In this document: positions 20,598-29,253 of the stretch, piece after piece
How positions within the stretch are numbered: the stretch's first letter is position 1
How the letters are laid out: each line of letters opens with the position of its first letter
Made by a program: the position numbers and the translations under genes
From: Actinomycetota bacterium
GTDB lineage: Bacteria; Actinomycetota; Acidimicrobiia; Acidimicrobiales; Acidimicrobilacustridaceae
Assembly: GCA_016185305.1 (NCBI GenBank)
Contig: JACPNV010000027.1
Coordinates: forward strand, 1 to 40,659
DNA: 40,659 bases
Reading direction: 5' to 3'
Notes under the pieces: model-generated
The model's database searches: none
What the model saw: the letters and a program-made list of their open reading frames with translations, nothing else
What the model was told of the DNA's origin: nothing

Positions 20598-21593
20598 GTG
20601 ACTGGTGGAGCACCGCTTGACGATCGGCGTCCACGCGCGCGCGTGCGCGGCATTGCCATGCTCGTCGCGATCGTCGGGCTCGCTGCCGCCGGCGCGTGTT
20701 CCGGGGGCGCGAGCGGGCCGCCGGCAACCTCCTCGCCAACGACCGAGATCCTCGGCGCGCCGGGCTCCTCCGCGCCGGCCACAGCCGGGCTCCCGCCTGA
20801 TCCCGACGGTCTGCCGACGCTCACTGTCGTCGCGACCGAGAAGGACGGCCGGTTCCAGTTCGATGCCGCCGACGTGGTGCCTGCCGGACCGCTGGGTCTC
20901 GAGCTCGACAACCAGGGCACGCAACCGCACGACGTCGCCGTTCTGCGAGCCAACCCGAACGTCTCCCGACAACAGCTAGCCGAGCTCCTGAGTGGACCTG
21001 CACCAGAGGCCGTGACCGCGATCGCGCAGTTCCTCGGCGGATCGGCTGCGATCGCACCCAACACCAAGCAGACGGTCGCGCTGACGCTCGACCCCGGCGA
21101 CTACTTCCTGGCGTCGCTGTACCGCGGGCCCGATGGACGGATCGGCGCGGCCGGCGGGCTGTATAGGTCGCTCACGGTCGTTCCCGATGCCCCGAACGCG
21201 AAAGGGCCCGCGTCACCGGAGAGTGCCGGAACGGTGTCGATCACCGACGACATGGTGACGCTGCCGCCGGGTTTCGGTCTGGCTGGCTGGTACAAGGTCC
21301 AAGACGACGGGACCCAGCCCCACGAGCTCACCATCGTCAAGCTCAACGATGGGGTGACTGCCGATCAGCTCAAAGCCTGGTTGGTTGCGACCGAGTCGGG
21401 CCCCTCGTTGCAACAAGCCCCCTTCGTGCTGGTGGGCGGGTCGGGCGCGCTCAGCCCTGGCAACAGCGACCTCATCCGGGTCGAGCTCGGCCCCGGCAAC
21501 TACGTGGCCTACTGCACGATGCCCAACCTCGCTGCCAACTCGTCGCCGAGCTACAACCAGGGCGCGTTCTTGGCGTTCTCCCGCGCCGAGTAG
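20598..21593 (+). CDS. lipoprotein with two cupredoxin-like domains
   Basis: This 331-residue lipoprotein (lipobox AGAC, Cys34) has a Ser/Pro/Thr-rich linker and two repeats of about 115 residues. Each repeat has a strand pattern, a GTQPHD/GTQPHE motif with a His (about residues 112 and 242), and a DPGDYFLASL or GPGNYVAYCTMPN motif near the end. The second repeat keeps a Cys (YCTMPN) where cupredoxins carry a metal-binding Cys, the first does not. This suggests a blue-copper-type fold of which at most the second domain binds copper. The GTG at 20598 is used; a methionine at residue 21 is possible. It stands alone on the plus strand. Function unknown. Confidence 0.75.
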   Translation: MTGGAPLDDRRPRARVRGIAMLVAIVGLAAAGACSGGASGPPATSSPTTEILGAPGSSAPATAGLPPDPDGLPTLTVVATEKDGRFQFDAADVVPAGPLGLELDNQGTQPHDVAVLRANPNVSRQQLAELLSGPAPEAVTAIAQFLGGSAAIAPNTKQTVALTLDPGDYFLASLYRGPDGRIGAAGGLYRSLTVVPDAPNAKGPASPESAGTVSITDDMVTLPPGFGLAGWYKVQDDGTQPHELTIVKLNDGVTADQLKAWLVATESGPSLQQAPFVLVGGSGALSPGNSDLIRVELGPGNYVAYCTMPNLAANSSPSYNQGAFLAFSRAE

Positions 21594-21621
21594 CTCCGCC
21601 TCTCCCTCGAAGTGACAGGCG

Positions 21622-23052
21622 TCAGAACGACGGCCGAAGCGGCAGACCGCTCGCCGAGCCGTCAGGACGGATCGCGAGAACCTGGTGCACTTGGGTCGAG
21701 CCGTGCTCGAAGCCGAGCGCGCACGCAGACATGTAGAGCCGCCACAGCCGGGCCCGGGCCGGCCCGGCGAGCGCCACCGCGGCGTCCCAGCCCGTCTCGA
21801 GGTTGTCGACCCAGTGGCGAAGCGTCATCGCGTAGTGCTCGCGCAAGCTCTCGAGATGCCGCACCTCGAAGCCGGAGTCCTGCATCATCGAGATGACCGA
21901 ACCGACCTCGTGAAGCTCGCCGTCGGGGAAGATGTAGCGCTGCATCAGGTGGCTCTCGATGCGTGACGGGCGCGAAGAACCGACGGCGGTCAACACGCGC
22001 AGCTTGGTCTGGCGCAGCTGCCCTCGCCGGCTGTCGGGCACGGGCTCGCCAGGACGACCGATGGCGTGGTTGAGGAGTCGCCCACCCGGTCGCAACTGGT
22101 CGTGCAGGGTGCGGAAGTACGCCTCCATCCGCGAGCGGCCGACATGCTCGAACATGCCGATCGAGCTGATCGCATCGAAGGGACCATCGTCGATCTCGCG
22201 GTAGTCCTGCAACCGGATCTCGATGCGGTCCGCGAGCCCGGCCTCGGCGACCCGCTTGGCGGCGAGGTTCGCTTGCTGCCGCGAGACCGTCACGCCCACG
22301 CCGGCGATGCCGTACTCGGCGGCAGCGTGAAGGAGCATCGACCCCCATCCGCAACCCACATCGAGCAGGCGCATGCCCGGCTCGAGCGCGAGCTTGCGGC
22401 AGATGAGGTCGTGCTTAGCCCGCTGGGCGTCTTCAAGGGTCGTGTTGCCGTCGACGAAGACGGCGCACGAGTAGGTCATCGATGGGCCGAGCACGACGCG
22501 GTAGAAGTCGTTCGACACGTCGTAGTGGTGCGAGACAGCCGCTGCGTCCCGCCGGCGAGAGTGGAGCGCGCCTCGCAGCTTCACCTCTTCGGGTGGAGGC
22601 GGCGGCGGCCGGTGGAGCACCTCAGGGCCGAGAGACTGCACCAGCGCGCCAACCGATGCGAGATCCAGGTGGTGATAGGGCTGATCGAAGCCCAGCTCGA
22701 GGACGTAGTACAGGTCGCCCTCGACATCGAGATCGCCGGTGACGAAGGCCCGGACGAACCCGAGCTCGCCCGGCCGGGAGATGATGCGCCGGATCGCGGT
22801 CGGTGATCGCAAAACGAGCGTGGCCCGGGGATCGCTGCACCCGGCCTCGCTGCCGTCGTAGGCACGGACTGCGACACGCACGCGGTCGCCGAGCAGGCTG
22901 TGCACGATCTGGGCCACGACCTCAGCTGTCGGCCGGCCCTTGCCGTCTCGGGTGGGGACTGGTGCAGCGACAAGCGGAAGGCTATAGACCAGAGCGTGGC
23001 GCGTCGACCCCTCGGGGGCAAAATGTTCGACCTCGCGCGGCAGGTTTCTCAT
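21622..23052 (-). CDS. cyclopropane-fatty-acyl-phospholipid synthase family methyltransferase
   Basis: This 476-residue protein transfers a methylene or methyl group from S-adenosylmethionine to the double bond of membrane lipid acyl chains. An N-terminal lipid-binding region (about residues 30-150) precedes HHYDVSNDFYRVVLGPSMTYSCAVF, the SAM motif LLDVGCGWGSM, GVTVSRQQ, and SIGMFEHVG with the conserved Glu-His pair, then HAIGRP, all in the usual order. A polyproline run (about 155) is a local oddity. I chose the ATG at 23052; the open frame extends upstream into unrelated sequence. A desaturase at 2658 supplies unsaturated chains in the same genome. Confidence 0.92.
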   Translation of the reverse strand: MRNLPREVEHFAPEGSTRHALVYSLPLVAAPVPTRDGKGRPTAEVVAQIVHSLLGDRVRVAVRAYDGSEAGCSDPRATLVLRSPTAIRRIISRPGELGFVRAFVTGDLDVEGDLYYVLELGFDQPYHHLDLASVGALVQSLGPEVLHRPPPPPPEEVKLRGALHSRRRDAAAVSHHYDVSNDFYRVVLGPSMTYSCAVFVDGNTTLEDAQRAKHDLICRKLALEPGMRLLDVGCGWGSMLLHAAAEYGIAGVGVTVSRQQANLAAKRVAEAGLADRIEIRLQDYREIDDGPFDAISSIGMFEHVGRSRMEAYFRTLHDQLRPGGRLLNHAIGRPGEPVPDSRRGQLRQTKLRVLTAVGSSRPSRIESHLMQRYIFPDGELHEVGSVISMMQDSGFEVRHLESLREHYAMTLRHWVDNLETGWDAAVALAGPARARLWRLYMSACALGFEHGSTQVHQVLAIRPDGSASGLPLRPSF

Positions 23053-23183
23053 CCCTGCACCACAACGCGGAGCGGGAGCATGATCGTGCTCTCCGTCCGT
23101 CTTGGCTCCGAATCGCGCCGAAACCCCGCTGATCGTGCCTATGGCAGCGCGGAACGTCAACTTTCGTTGCCGTTCAGACCACC

Positions 23184-23213
23184 TTGACCCCTTCCGAGCC
23201 GACGAGGTACGGT
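23184..23213 (+). promoter_or_regulatory. likely promoter of the Tad pilus operon
   Basis: TTGACC (23184-23189) and TACGGT (23208-23213) are 18 nt apart in the 241-nt gap between the divergent cyclopropane synthase and the first pilus gene. This leaves a leader of about 70-75 nt before the ATG at 23294. It is the best match in the gap, but the exact start of transcription is not shown by sequence. Confidence 0.5.
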
Positions 23214-23293
23214 CCGCACGCTGGCTGGCCGCGGGACCCGGCAGGGAAAGTTGTGCGTGGCTGCGAGCGGTGACTCCGGACCACCCACCTGTC

Positions 23294-24133
23294 ATGGCCA
23301 ACCCCCTCATCACCTCCTCCACGCGACCTGCCAAGCGTCCTCCCCGAGTTGGGCTCCGGCGCGCCACGAAGCGACCGGTTGCGGGTAGCCCGGCTCAACC
23401 CGGCTCCCCCACGCTCGAGCGGGCCCGACCCCTACCGGGCGGGCGGGCCGTCGTCGGCGCCTTCCTCGTCACCGCCGCAGCGGTCGGTGTCTTCGCGGCG
23501 TACCGCTCCGCGAGCAGCGGGCCGACGAGTCCGGTCGTCATAGCGGCTGTCGACATTCCCGCTGGGCATCGCATCGAGGGTCGCGAACTTCGCGTCGAGC
23601 GGGCCGAGCTTCCTCCGTCGGTGACTGCCAACGTGTTCGCGACGACGGCCGACCTCGATGGCAGCGTCACCCTCTCGCCCCTCCGCGCCGGCGATCTCGT
23701 GCAGCGCAGCGCCGTGCTCGTCGGGCAGGGCGAAACGCCGGGCCAGCGCGAGGTCTCCTTCGCCGTCGATCGCGAGCGCGCCCTCGACGGCGACCTGCAG
23801 AAAGGTGAGCGCGTCGACGTGCTCGCGACCTTCGGGTCCAACGACGGGGCATACACCAATGTCGTCGCGCGCGATGTCGCGCTGCTGAACGTCGACAGCG
23901 GCGGGAAGTCCAACGGCATCGGCAACTCGACCAAGCTCACGGTCACCGTGGCGCTGGCCAGCGGCGACGACGTCTTGCGCCTCGCGCACGCCACCCAGGT
24001 CGCGCCGATCACGCTCGTTCGCACGACACGTGGCCAGGGCACCGACCCGGGGACGCTCGACACCTACCGAGCGCCGGGGGGTACGAAGCCGCCGTCGGGG
24101 CCGAACACGACAAGCCCGGGCGGCAGGGGCTGA
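23294..24133 (+). CDS. cpaB: CpaB/RcpC-like pilus assembly protein (SAF domain)
   Basis: This 279-residue protein has one transmembrane helix (about residues 52-69, AVVGAFLVTAAAVGVFAAY), then an SAF domain (VVIAAVDIPAGHRIEGRELR, about 80-100, with LSPLRAGDLVQRS) and the RcpC/CpaB domain (REVSFAVDRERALDGDLQKGERVDVLATF). In Gram-negative Tad systems CpaB sits near the secretin; here there is no outer membrane, so it probably faces the cell wall. The ATG at 23294 has a weak ribosome-binding site; an in-frame GTG at 23270 is possible. Its stop overlaps the next start (TGATG). Confidence 0.85.
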   Translation: MANPLITSSTRPAKRPPRVGLRRATKRPVAGSPAQPGSPTLERARPLPGGRAVVGAFLVTAAAVGVFAAYRSASSGPTSPVVIAAVDIPAGHRIEGRELRVERAELPPSVTANVFATTADLDGSVTLSPLRAGDLVQRSAVLVGQGETPGQREVSFAVDRERALDGDLQKGERVDVLATFGSNDGAYTNVVARDVALLNVDSGGKSNGIGNSTKLTVTVALASGDDVLRLAHATQVAPITLVRTTRGQGTDPGTLDTYRAPGGTKPPSGPNTTSPGGRG

Positions 24134-25458
24134 TGGCCGAGCGCTACGTCGTGGCGGGCGTCGCCCCCGCCCGGTCGGTGTGGTTTCAGCAGGTTGCGAA
24201 GTGGTCGACGGCGGCGGTGCTCCCCCTCGACTTCGTGAAGTGCATGTCCGTCGAGGAAGCTCGGGCCCGGCTGGGCTCGGGGCGCGCCTTCTCGGTACTT
24301 CTCGCTGATGCCGGCGTGTCTGGCCTCGACCGCGACCTCATCGACCAGGCCCGCACAGCCGGCGCCGCCGTGTTCATCGTCGACGATGGCCGCACGGCAC
24401 GAGACTGGGTCGGCCTCGGCGCGTCGGCGGTGCTCCCCGACGAGTTCGACAGTGCGACGTTGCTCGGTGCGCTCTCCGATCACGCCACCATGCTGGGCGG
24501 CACCGAGCCACACATCGTCGATCTCGCCCCGACCGGCAACGTCGCGTGGCGGGGAAGGCTGGTTGCCGTCACCGGGCCGGGAGGTACGGGCGCGTCAACC
24601 GTGGCGATGGCTCTCGCCACCGGCATGGGCAGCGACGTCCGCAACCGGGGCCTCGTCGCGCTCGCCGACTTCAAACTCAACGCGGATCAGGCGCTGCTGC
24701 ACGACGCGCGCGACATCGTGCCCGGCATCCAAGAGCTCGTCGAGGCGCACCGGGCCGGCACGCCCAGCACCGAGCAGGTGCGCGGGTTCACGTTCGGCGG
24801 GCTGCAGCCCTACCACCTCCTGCTCGGTCTGCGCCGGCAGCGCGACTGGTCCGTCCTTCGGCCACGGTCGTTCCTCGCGTCTTTGGACTCGTTGCGCCGC
24901 ACGTTCACCGCCGTGGTGTGCGACATCGAAGCCGACTTCGAGGGCGAAGACGCCTGCGGATCGATCGAAGTCGAGGAGCGCAACCTCATGGCACGGTCAG
25001 TCGCCGATCACGCCGATGTGATCGCGGTCGTCGGCCTGCCCGGTGTGAAGGGGCTCCACAGCCTCGCCCGAGTGACCCACGCACTGCTCGACCACGGCGT
25101 GCGCCCTGAACGCATCGTCCCCGTCATGAACCGCGCGCCACGTCAGGCTCGGGGTCGAGCCGAGCTCGCCAGAGCCCTCGTCGATCTGCTCGACCCGACA
25201 GCGGGCGCCACCACCGCTGGCACGGTCGAGCCGATGGTGTTCGTCCCCGAACGCAAGCGGCTCGATCTCGTCGTACGTGACGCTGCCGCGATGCCTTCGA
25301 CCGTCGTCGACGCGATCACCAGTGGCATCAACGCGGTCATCGACCGGCTCGTCGACACGCCCCACATCGGTGCGGGGTCACTCCCAGAACCAGGTCGGAT
25401 CGTCCCTGGCTCCCTCGGCTCGTGGGGTGAGCACGACCAGGAGGCGACCGGCACATGA
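24133..25458 (+). CDS. cpaE: TadZ/CpaE-like pilus localisation protein with degenerate Walker A
   Basis: This 441-residue protein has an N-terminal receiver-like domain (about residues 1-120, lacking a clear phospho-acceptor pattern) and a C-terminal MinD/ParA-type domain. The P-loop reads VTGPGGTGAST (residues about 145-155) where an active ATPase has KGGxGKT/S; both lysines are missing. VVCDIEADF stands at the Walker B position. TadZ proteins place the pilus machine in the cell, and degenerate P-loops are known in this family. Position after CpaB and before the ATPase is standard. It ends with an ATGA overlap with the next gene. Confidence 0.85.
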   Translation: MAERYVVAGVAPARSVWFQQVAKWSTAAVLPLDFVKCMSVEEARARLGSGRAFSVLLADAGVSGLDRDLIDQARTAGAAVFIVDDGRTARDWVGLGASAVLPDEFDSATLLGALSDHATMLGGTEPHIVDLAPTGNVAWRGRLVAVTGPGGTGASTVAMALATGMGSDVRNRGLVALADFKLNADQALLHDARDIVPGIQELVEAHRAGTPSTEQVRGFTFGGLQPYHLLLGLRRQRDWSVLRPRSFLASLDSLRRTFTAVVCDIEADFEGEDACGSIEVEERNLMARSVADHADVIAVVGLPGVKGLHSLARVTHALLDHGVRPERIVPVMNRAPRQARGRAELARALVDLLDPTAGATTAGTVEPMVFVPERKRLDLVVRDAAAMPSTVVDAITSGINAVIDRLVDTPHIGAGSLPEPGRIVPGSLGSWGEHDQEATGT

Positions 25459-26780
25459 GCACGAGCACTCGAGTCGAGCGCGACGAGCCGCCGCTGGTCG
25501 AGATCGAACGGCGCGTGCAGGAACGTGCCAAGACGATCGCGCTCGACATGAGCGCACCGAACGGCACCCGCGAGCTGCTCGGCCTCATCGATGACGAGAT
25601 CCTACGGTGGCAAGGCGACTACAAGCGCGGCCTTCGCCCCTTCGATCTGCCGAACCCCGACATCGTGAGCGAGCGGGCCTACCGCAACCTTGCCGGGTAC
25701 GGCCCCCTCGCACCGCTCCTCGACGATCCCGATGTGTGGGAGATCATGATCAACTCGCCGGCGGAGATCTTCGTGAAGCGGCACGCGGGGCCGAGCGGCT
25801 ATCACGACGAGGTCTTCCACGACGACGACCATCTGAACCGGGTGCTCACCAAGGTGCTCGACGACGCGTCGAAGAGCCACCGCAAGCTCGACCCGACCGA
25901 AGGGTTGCAAGACGCGCAACTCGACAGCGGCGCTCGCCTGCACATCGTGCATGGCGATGTCAGCCGCGGCGGCCACCTCATGGTGAACATCCGCAAGTTC
26001 ACCGGTGTCGCGTTCCGAGAGATCGGTGAGCTCGTCGACCGCGAGATGCTCAGCCCGCCGGTTGCCGACTTCCTGCGCGCGTGCGTGAAAGCGAACCTGT
26101 CGATCATCTTCGCGGGCGCACCCGGCTCGGGGAAGACCACGCTGCTGTCGTGCTGTGCCGCCGAGCTCGACCCCACCCTCCGGGTGGTCATCGCCGAAGA
26201 GGTGTTCGAATGCGACGTCCCGCTACCAAACGTCGCGCAGATGCAGACCCGAGCAGCCCGAGCCGATCGGCCCGCCGTCGATCTGCGCCGGTTGGTGTCG
26301 GGGTTCTTGCGCATGGCGCCCGACGTCGCGATCGTCGGCGAGGTTCGCGATCGAGAAGCTCTCCCCTTGCTTCTCACACTCTCGTCGGGCGTGAAGGGGT
26401 TCACCACGATCCACGCGGGCTCGGCCCGGCAGGCGCTCACCCGGCTGCGCTTCATCTGCCAGCTCGCGGACACCTCGAACGAGCTCCCGATGTCCGCGCT
26501 CAACAGCCTGGTGTCCGAAGCGGTCGACATCGTGGTGCACTGCGCACGCGGCCCGAAAGGTCCGCGGGTCACCGAGGTGATCGCCGTCGAAGACCTTACG
26601 GCTGGCATCGCCTCGTCGCAGTTCACGACGACCGAGGTGTTCGCTCGGCGTGGCTATGACCAACCGATCTCGTGGACCGGCAACTTCCCGGCGCGCGCGC
26701 TTCGCCCGTTCGAGGATGCTGGCATCGATGTACACGAGCTGCTGCAGCGGGGCGCGAGCCAACCATGGGAGGCGTTTTGA
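25455..26780 (+). CDS. tadA: TadA/CpaF secretion ATPase
   Basis: This 441-residue hexameric ATPase powers assembly of Flp/Tad pili. An N-terminal helical domain leads to YGPLAPLLDDPDVWEIMIN (about residues 85-105), then Walker A GAPGSGKTT (about 221-229), the Asp box, Walker B RMAPDVAIVGEVRDRE and the His box TTIHAGSARQAL. All catalytic motifs are intact, so this is the true motor, in contrast to the upstream TadZ. Its last 16 nt overlap the next gene. Confidence 0.95.
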   Translation: MSTSTRVERDEPPLVEIERRVQERAKTIALDMSAPNGTRELLGLIDDEILRWQGDYKRGLRPFDLPNPDIVSERAYRNLAGYGPLAPLLDDPDVWEIMINSPAEIFVKRHAGPSGYHDEVFHDDDHLNRVLTKVLDDASKSHRKLDPTEGLQDAQLDSGARLHIVHGDVSRGGHLMVNIRKFTGVAFREIGELVDREMLSPPVADFLRACVKANLSIIFAGAPGSGKTTLLSCCAAELDPTLRVVIAEEVFECDVPLPNVAQMQTRAARADRPAVDLRRLVSGFLRMAPDVAIVGEVRDREALPLLLTLSSGVKGFTTIHAGSARQALTRLRFICQLADTSNELPMSALNSLVSEAVDIVVHCARGPKGPRVTEVIAVEDLTAGIASSQFTTTEVFARRGYDQPISWTGNFPARALRPFEDAGIDVHELLQRGASQPWEAF

Positions 26781-27664
26781 CCGGTCTCGCGCTTGCTGTC
26801 GCCGCCGCCTATGGCGCGTTCTTGCTCTACACCGCTCTCGCGTTCAAGTGGCATGGATTTGGCTTCGGCCCACGCGTCACAGCAGACCGGATCCGAGTCG
26901 AAGACCGCACCCGCGAGTGGCTCGCGCAGGCGGGGCTCGACGAAGTTCCCATCGCCGAGTTCCTCGCCGTCGCCGGCATGCTCATGGTGGCCGGTCTCGT
27001 CGGCGGAGTGGTCGTGTTCGGCGCGGCCCTGCCCGCCATCGCGCTGGCCGTCGTCTGTGGCTTGTTGCCCGTGGCGTCTTACCGACAGCGCCGCGCGAGC
27101 CGGCGGGCCGTCGCCCAGGATGCCTGGCCGCGGCTGATCGAGGAGATGCGCGTGCTGACGGGCGCTGCTGGTCGGTCGATCCCCCAAGCCCTGTTCGAAG
27201 CGGGGCGGAACGGGCCCCCCGAGCTGCGTCCGGCATTCGAGGACGCGCACCGGGAGTGGCTCATATCCACCGACTTCGAGCGCACGGTCGACGTGCTGAA
27301 GACGCGACTCGCCGACCCGACAGCCGACGCCGCCTGCGAGACGCTGCTCGTCGCGTTCGACGTTGGCGGCAGCGACCTCGACCGGCGGCTCGAGGCGCTC
27401 GCTGAGGATCGCCGCGCGGATGCCCAGGGCCGCAAGGATGCCCGCGCCAAGCAATCCGGCGTCCGATTCGCGCGGCGGTTCACGTTGTTGGTGCCGATGG
27501 GGATGGCCCTGACCGGCATGACCATCGGCGAGGGACGAGCCGCGTACCAGACCCCAGCCGGGCAGCTCGCGGTCGTGGCCGGCCTCTCGATGATGGCGGC
27601 GTGCTGGTTCTGGGCGTCTCACTACCTGCGCCTGCCCGAGACCGAGCGGGTGTTCGCGCGATGA
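26765..27664 (+). CDS. tadB: TadB-like inner-membrane platform protein
   Basis: This 299-residue protein of the GspF/TadB family is predicted to form the membrane platform with TadC. Hydrophobic helices are at about residues 5-25, 69-105, and two near the C terminus (about 235-280). The cytoplasmic domain between them has EEMRVLTGAAGRSIPQALFEAG and LLVAFDVGGSDLDRRLEALAED, typical of the T2SSF domain. The ATG at 26765 overlaps the ATPase gene by 16 nt. It ends ATGA, sharing bases with the TadC start. Confidence 0.87.
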   Translation: MGGVLTGLALAVAAAYGAFLLYTALAFKWHGFGFGPRVTADRIRVEDRTREWLAQAGLDEVPIAEFLAVAGMLMVAGLVGGVVVFGAALPAIALAVVCGLLPVASYRQRRASRRAVAQDAWPRLIEEMRVLTGAAGRSIPQALFEAGRNGPPELRPAFEDAHREWLISTDFERTVDVLKTRLADPTADAACETLLVAFDVGGSDLDRRLEALAEDRRADAQGRKDARAKQSGVRFARRFTLLVPMGMALTGMTIGEGRAAYQTPAGQLAVVAGLSMMAACWFWASHYLRLPETERVFAR

Positions 27665-28569
27665 GCCGGTGGCTGGTGGTCGCCGCTCTCGCGCTGTGGG
27701 CGGGGTTGACCATCCTGTTCGCGGAGCTCCGGTGGTTCCGGCGGCCGTCGCTCGCCGAACGGGTCCGCCCCTACACGCCCGGGGGCCTCGGGCACGAGCG
27801 ACGAGCCGGCGCGTTCTCCGTCGTGTCGATCCGCGACGTGATCGGTCCGCTCGCGAGCACGTTCGGCGATCGCGTGGCACGCCTGTTCGGAGTCAGCGAA
27901 ACGCTGGCGGTCCGGCTCGAACGCATCCACTCACCGCTTTCCGTGCAAGCGTTTCGCACCCGGCAGATCGGATGGAGCGTCGCCTCTTTTGCCATCGTCT
28001 CCCTCTCCGCCCTGGTGCTCGGCGTTCCACCAGCGCTGGCCGTCCTGTTCGTTATGGCGGCACCACTGCTCGCCTTCTTGCTCCTCGAGCAACAGATCGG
28101 AAACGAGTCGCGCCGGTGGCAGCGGCGCATCTTCCTCGAACTGCCGGTGGTGAGCGAGCAGCTCGGGATGTTGCTGTCCGCGGGCTACTCGCTCGGTTCA
28201 GGTCTCCAGCGGCTCGCCACACGGGGCAGCGGTGCCTGCGCGGGTGATCTCCGGCGCGTATGTGGGCGCATGCGGCAGGGCTTGTCAGAGATCGACGCGC
28301 TTCGGGAATGGGCCGAGCTCGCCGACGTCGACGCGTTGAGACGGTTGGCGGCCGTCCTCGCGTTGAACCGGGAAGCAGGCGACCTCGGAAACCTCATAAC
28401 CGAGGAGGCCCGATCCATCCGCCGCGACGCGCAGCGAGAGCTCATCGCGGCCGTGGAGAAGCGCAGCCAGCAAGTCTGGATCCCCGTCACGGTCGCGACG
28501 TTGCTGCCCGGCGTGATCTTCCTCGCGGTCCCCTTCGTGGCCGCCATCAACATGTTCACCAACAACTGA
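27661..28569 (+). CDS. tadC: TadC-like inner-membrane platform protein
   Basis: This 302-residue partner of TadB has helices at about residues 5-22, 118-155 and 275-298, and a T2SSF cytoplasmic domain (LPVVSEQLGMLLSAGYSLGSGLQRL, about 175-200; LAAVLALNREAGDLGNLITEEA). Starting with ATGA overlap, it is translationally coupled to TadB. A 21-nt gap with AAAGG separates it from the pilin-like gene. Confidence 0.87.
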   Translation: MSRWLVVAALALWAGLTILFAELRWFRRPSLAERVRPYTPGGLGHERRAGAFSVVSIRDVIGPLASTFGDRVARLFGVSETLAVRLERIHSPLSVQAFRTRQIGWSVASFAIVSLSALVLGVPPALAVLFVMAAPLLAFLLLEQQIGNESRRWQRRIFLELPVVSEQLGMLLSAGYSLGSGLQRLATRGSGACAGDLRRVCGRMRQGLSEIDALREWAELADVDALRRLAAVLALNREAGDLGNLITEEARSIRRDAQRELIAAVEKRSQQVWIPVTVATLLPGVIFLAVPFVAAINMFTNN

Positions 28570-28590
28570 CTCCCGAAAGGCCAGAGCACC

Positions 28591-28815
28591 ATGAGCACCT
28601 ATCGCTGGATCGCGGCTGCAGCGCAGGCGCATCTCGCAACTCGCGGATCGCACCGTCACGAGCGCGGTGAGGGCGTGATCAGCGCCGCCATCGTGGTGCT
28701 GATCATGGCGCTGCTAGGCGCGTCGATGTGGGTCTTCTTCAACAAGGTCTGGACCGACACGTCCTCCAAGACCGAGGACAACGTGAAGACCATCGGAGCC
28801 AACCCCAACCCCTGA
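28591..28815 (+). CDS. small Flp-pilin-like protein (divergent)
   Basis: This 74-residue protein lies where a Flp pilin belongs, between TadC and the TadE genes. It has a 26-residue polar and basic N terminus ending HERG, then EGVISAAIVVLIMALLGASM as a hydrophobic helix and a short polar tail. This resembles a prepilin cut after Gly26, but the Glu expected five residues after the cut is not present; Glu27 would be the first residue. It may be a divergent pilin or another small membrane partner of the machine. The ATG at 28591 follows a fair ribosome-binding site. Confidence 0.65.
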   Translation: MSTYRWIAAAAQAHLATRGSHRHERGEGVISAAIVVLIMALLGASMWVFFNKVWTDTSSKTEDNVKTIGANPNP

Positions 28816-28821
28816 GATCGA

Positions 28822-29253
28822 GTGCATCCCAACGGGCCCCGCCGGCGAGCAGGCGGCGACGGCGGTACCAGCATGCTCACGGCCAGCCTGGCGCTGCTCA
28901 TCGTCCTCATCTTCTTGTTCTTCGCGGTACAGCTCCTCGTGAACCTGTACGTGTCGTCCACCGTGACCAGCACCGCGTTCGAGGGCGCGCGGATCGTCGC
29001 GTCGAGCACCGTCGACCCGAGCGACGCCGTGAGCGTGAGCGCCGCTCGCACCCGCGCCGAATCGAAGATGCGGTCGCTCCTCGGGCCGCAAGGCCAACGG
29101 GCGACCTTCGACTGGTCGGCAAGTGACCTCGAACAGGTGGTCCTGCGCGTCCAGCTCGATACCCCGCGGTTCGCCATGCCGCGCTGGGGCAGCTCGATCC
29201 CGATGAACCGCATCGACCGGACGGTCCGCGTGCGGGTGGAGACGCTCCGGTGA
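28822..29253 (+). CDS. TadE-like pseudopilin 1
   Basis: This 143-residue protein has a short N terminus with GGDGGTS, a hydrophobic helix (about residues 19-44, LTASLALLIVLIFLFFAVQL) and an extracellular domain beginning VSSTVTSTAFEGARIVAS, the pattern of TadE-like minor pilins. The GTG at 28822 is 6 nt after the previous stop. It overlaps the next gene by GTGA. Function in pilus initiation or surface presentation is inferred from family and position. Confidence 0.75.
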   Translation: MHPNGPRRRAGGDGGTSMLTASLALLIVLIFLFFAVQLLVNLYVSSTVTSTAFEGARIVASSTVDPSDAVSVSAARTRAESKMRSLLGPQGQRATFDWSASDLEQVVLRVQLDTPRFAMPRWGSSIPMNRIDRTVRVRVETLR

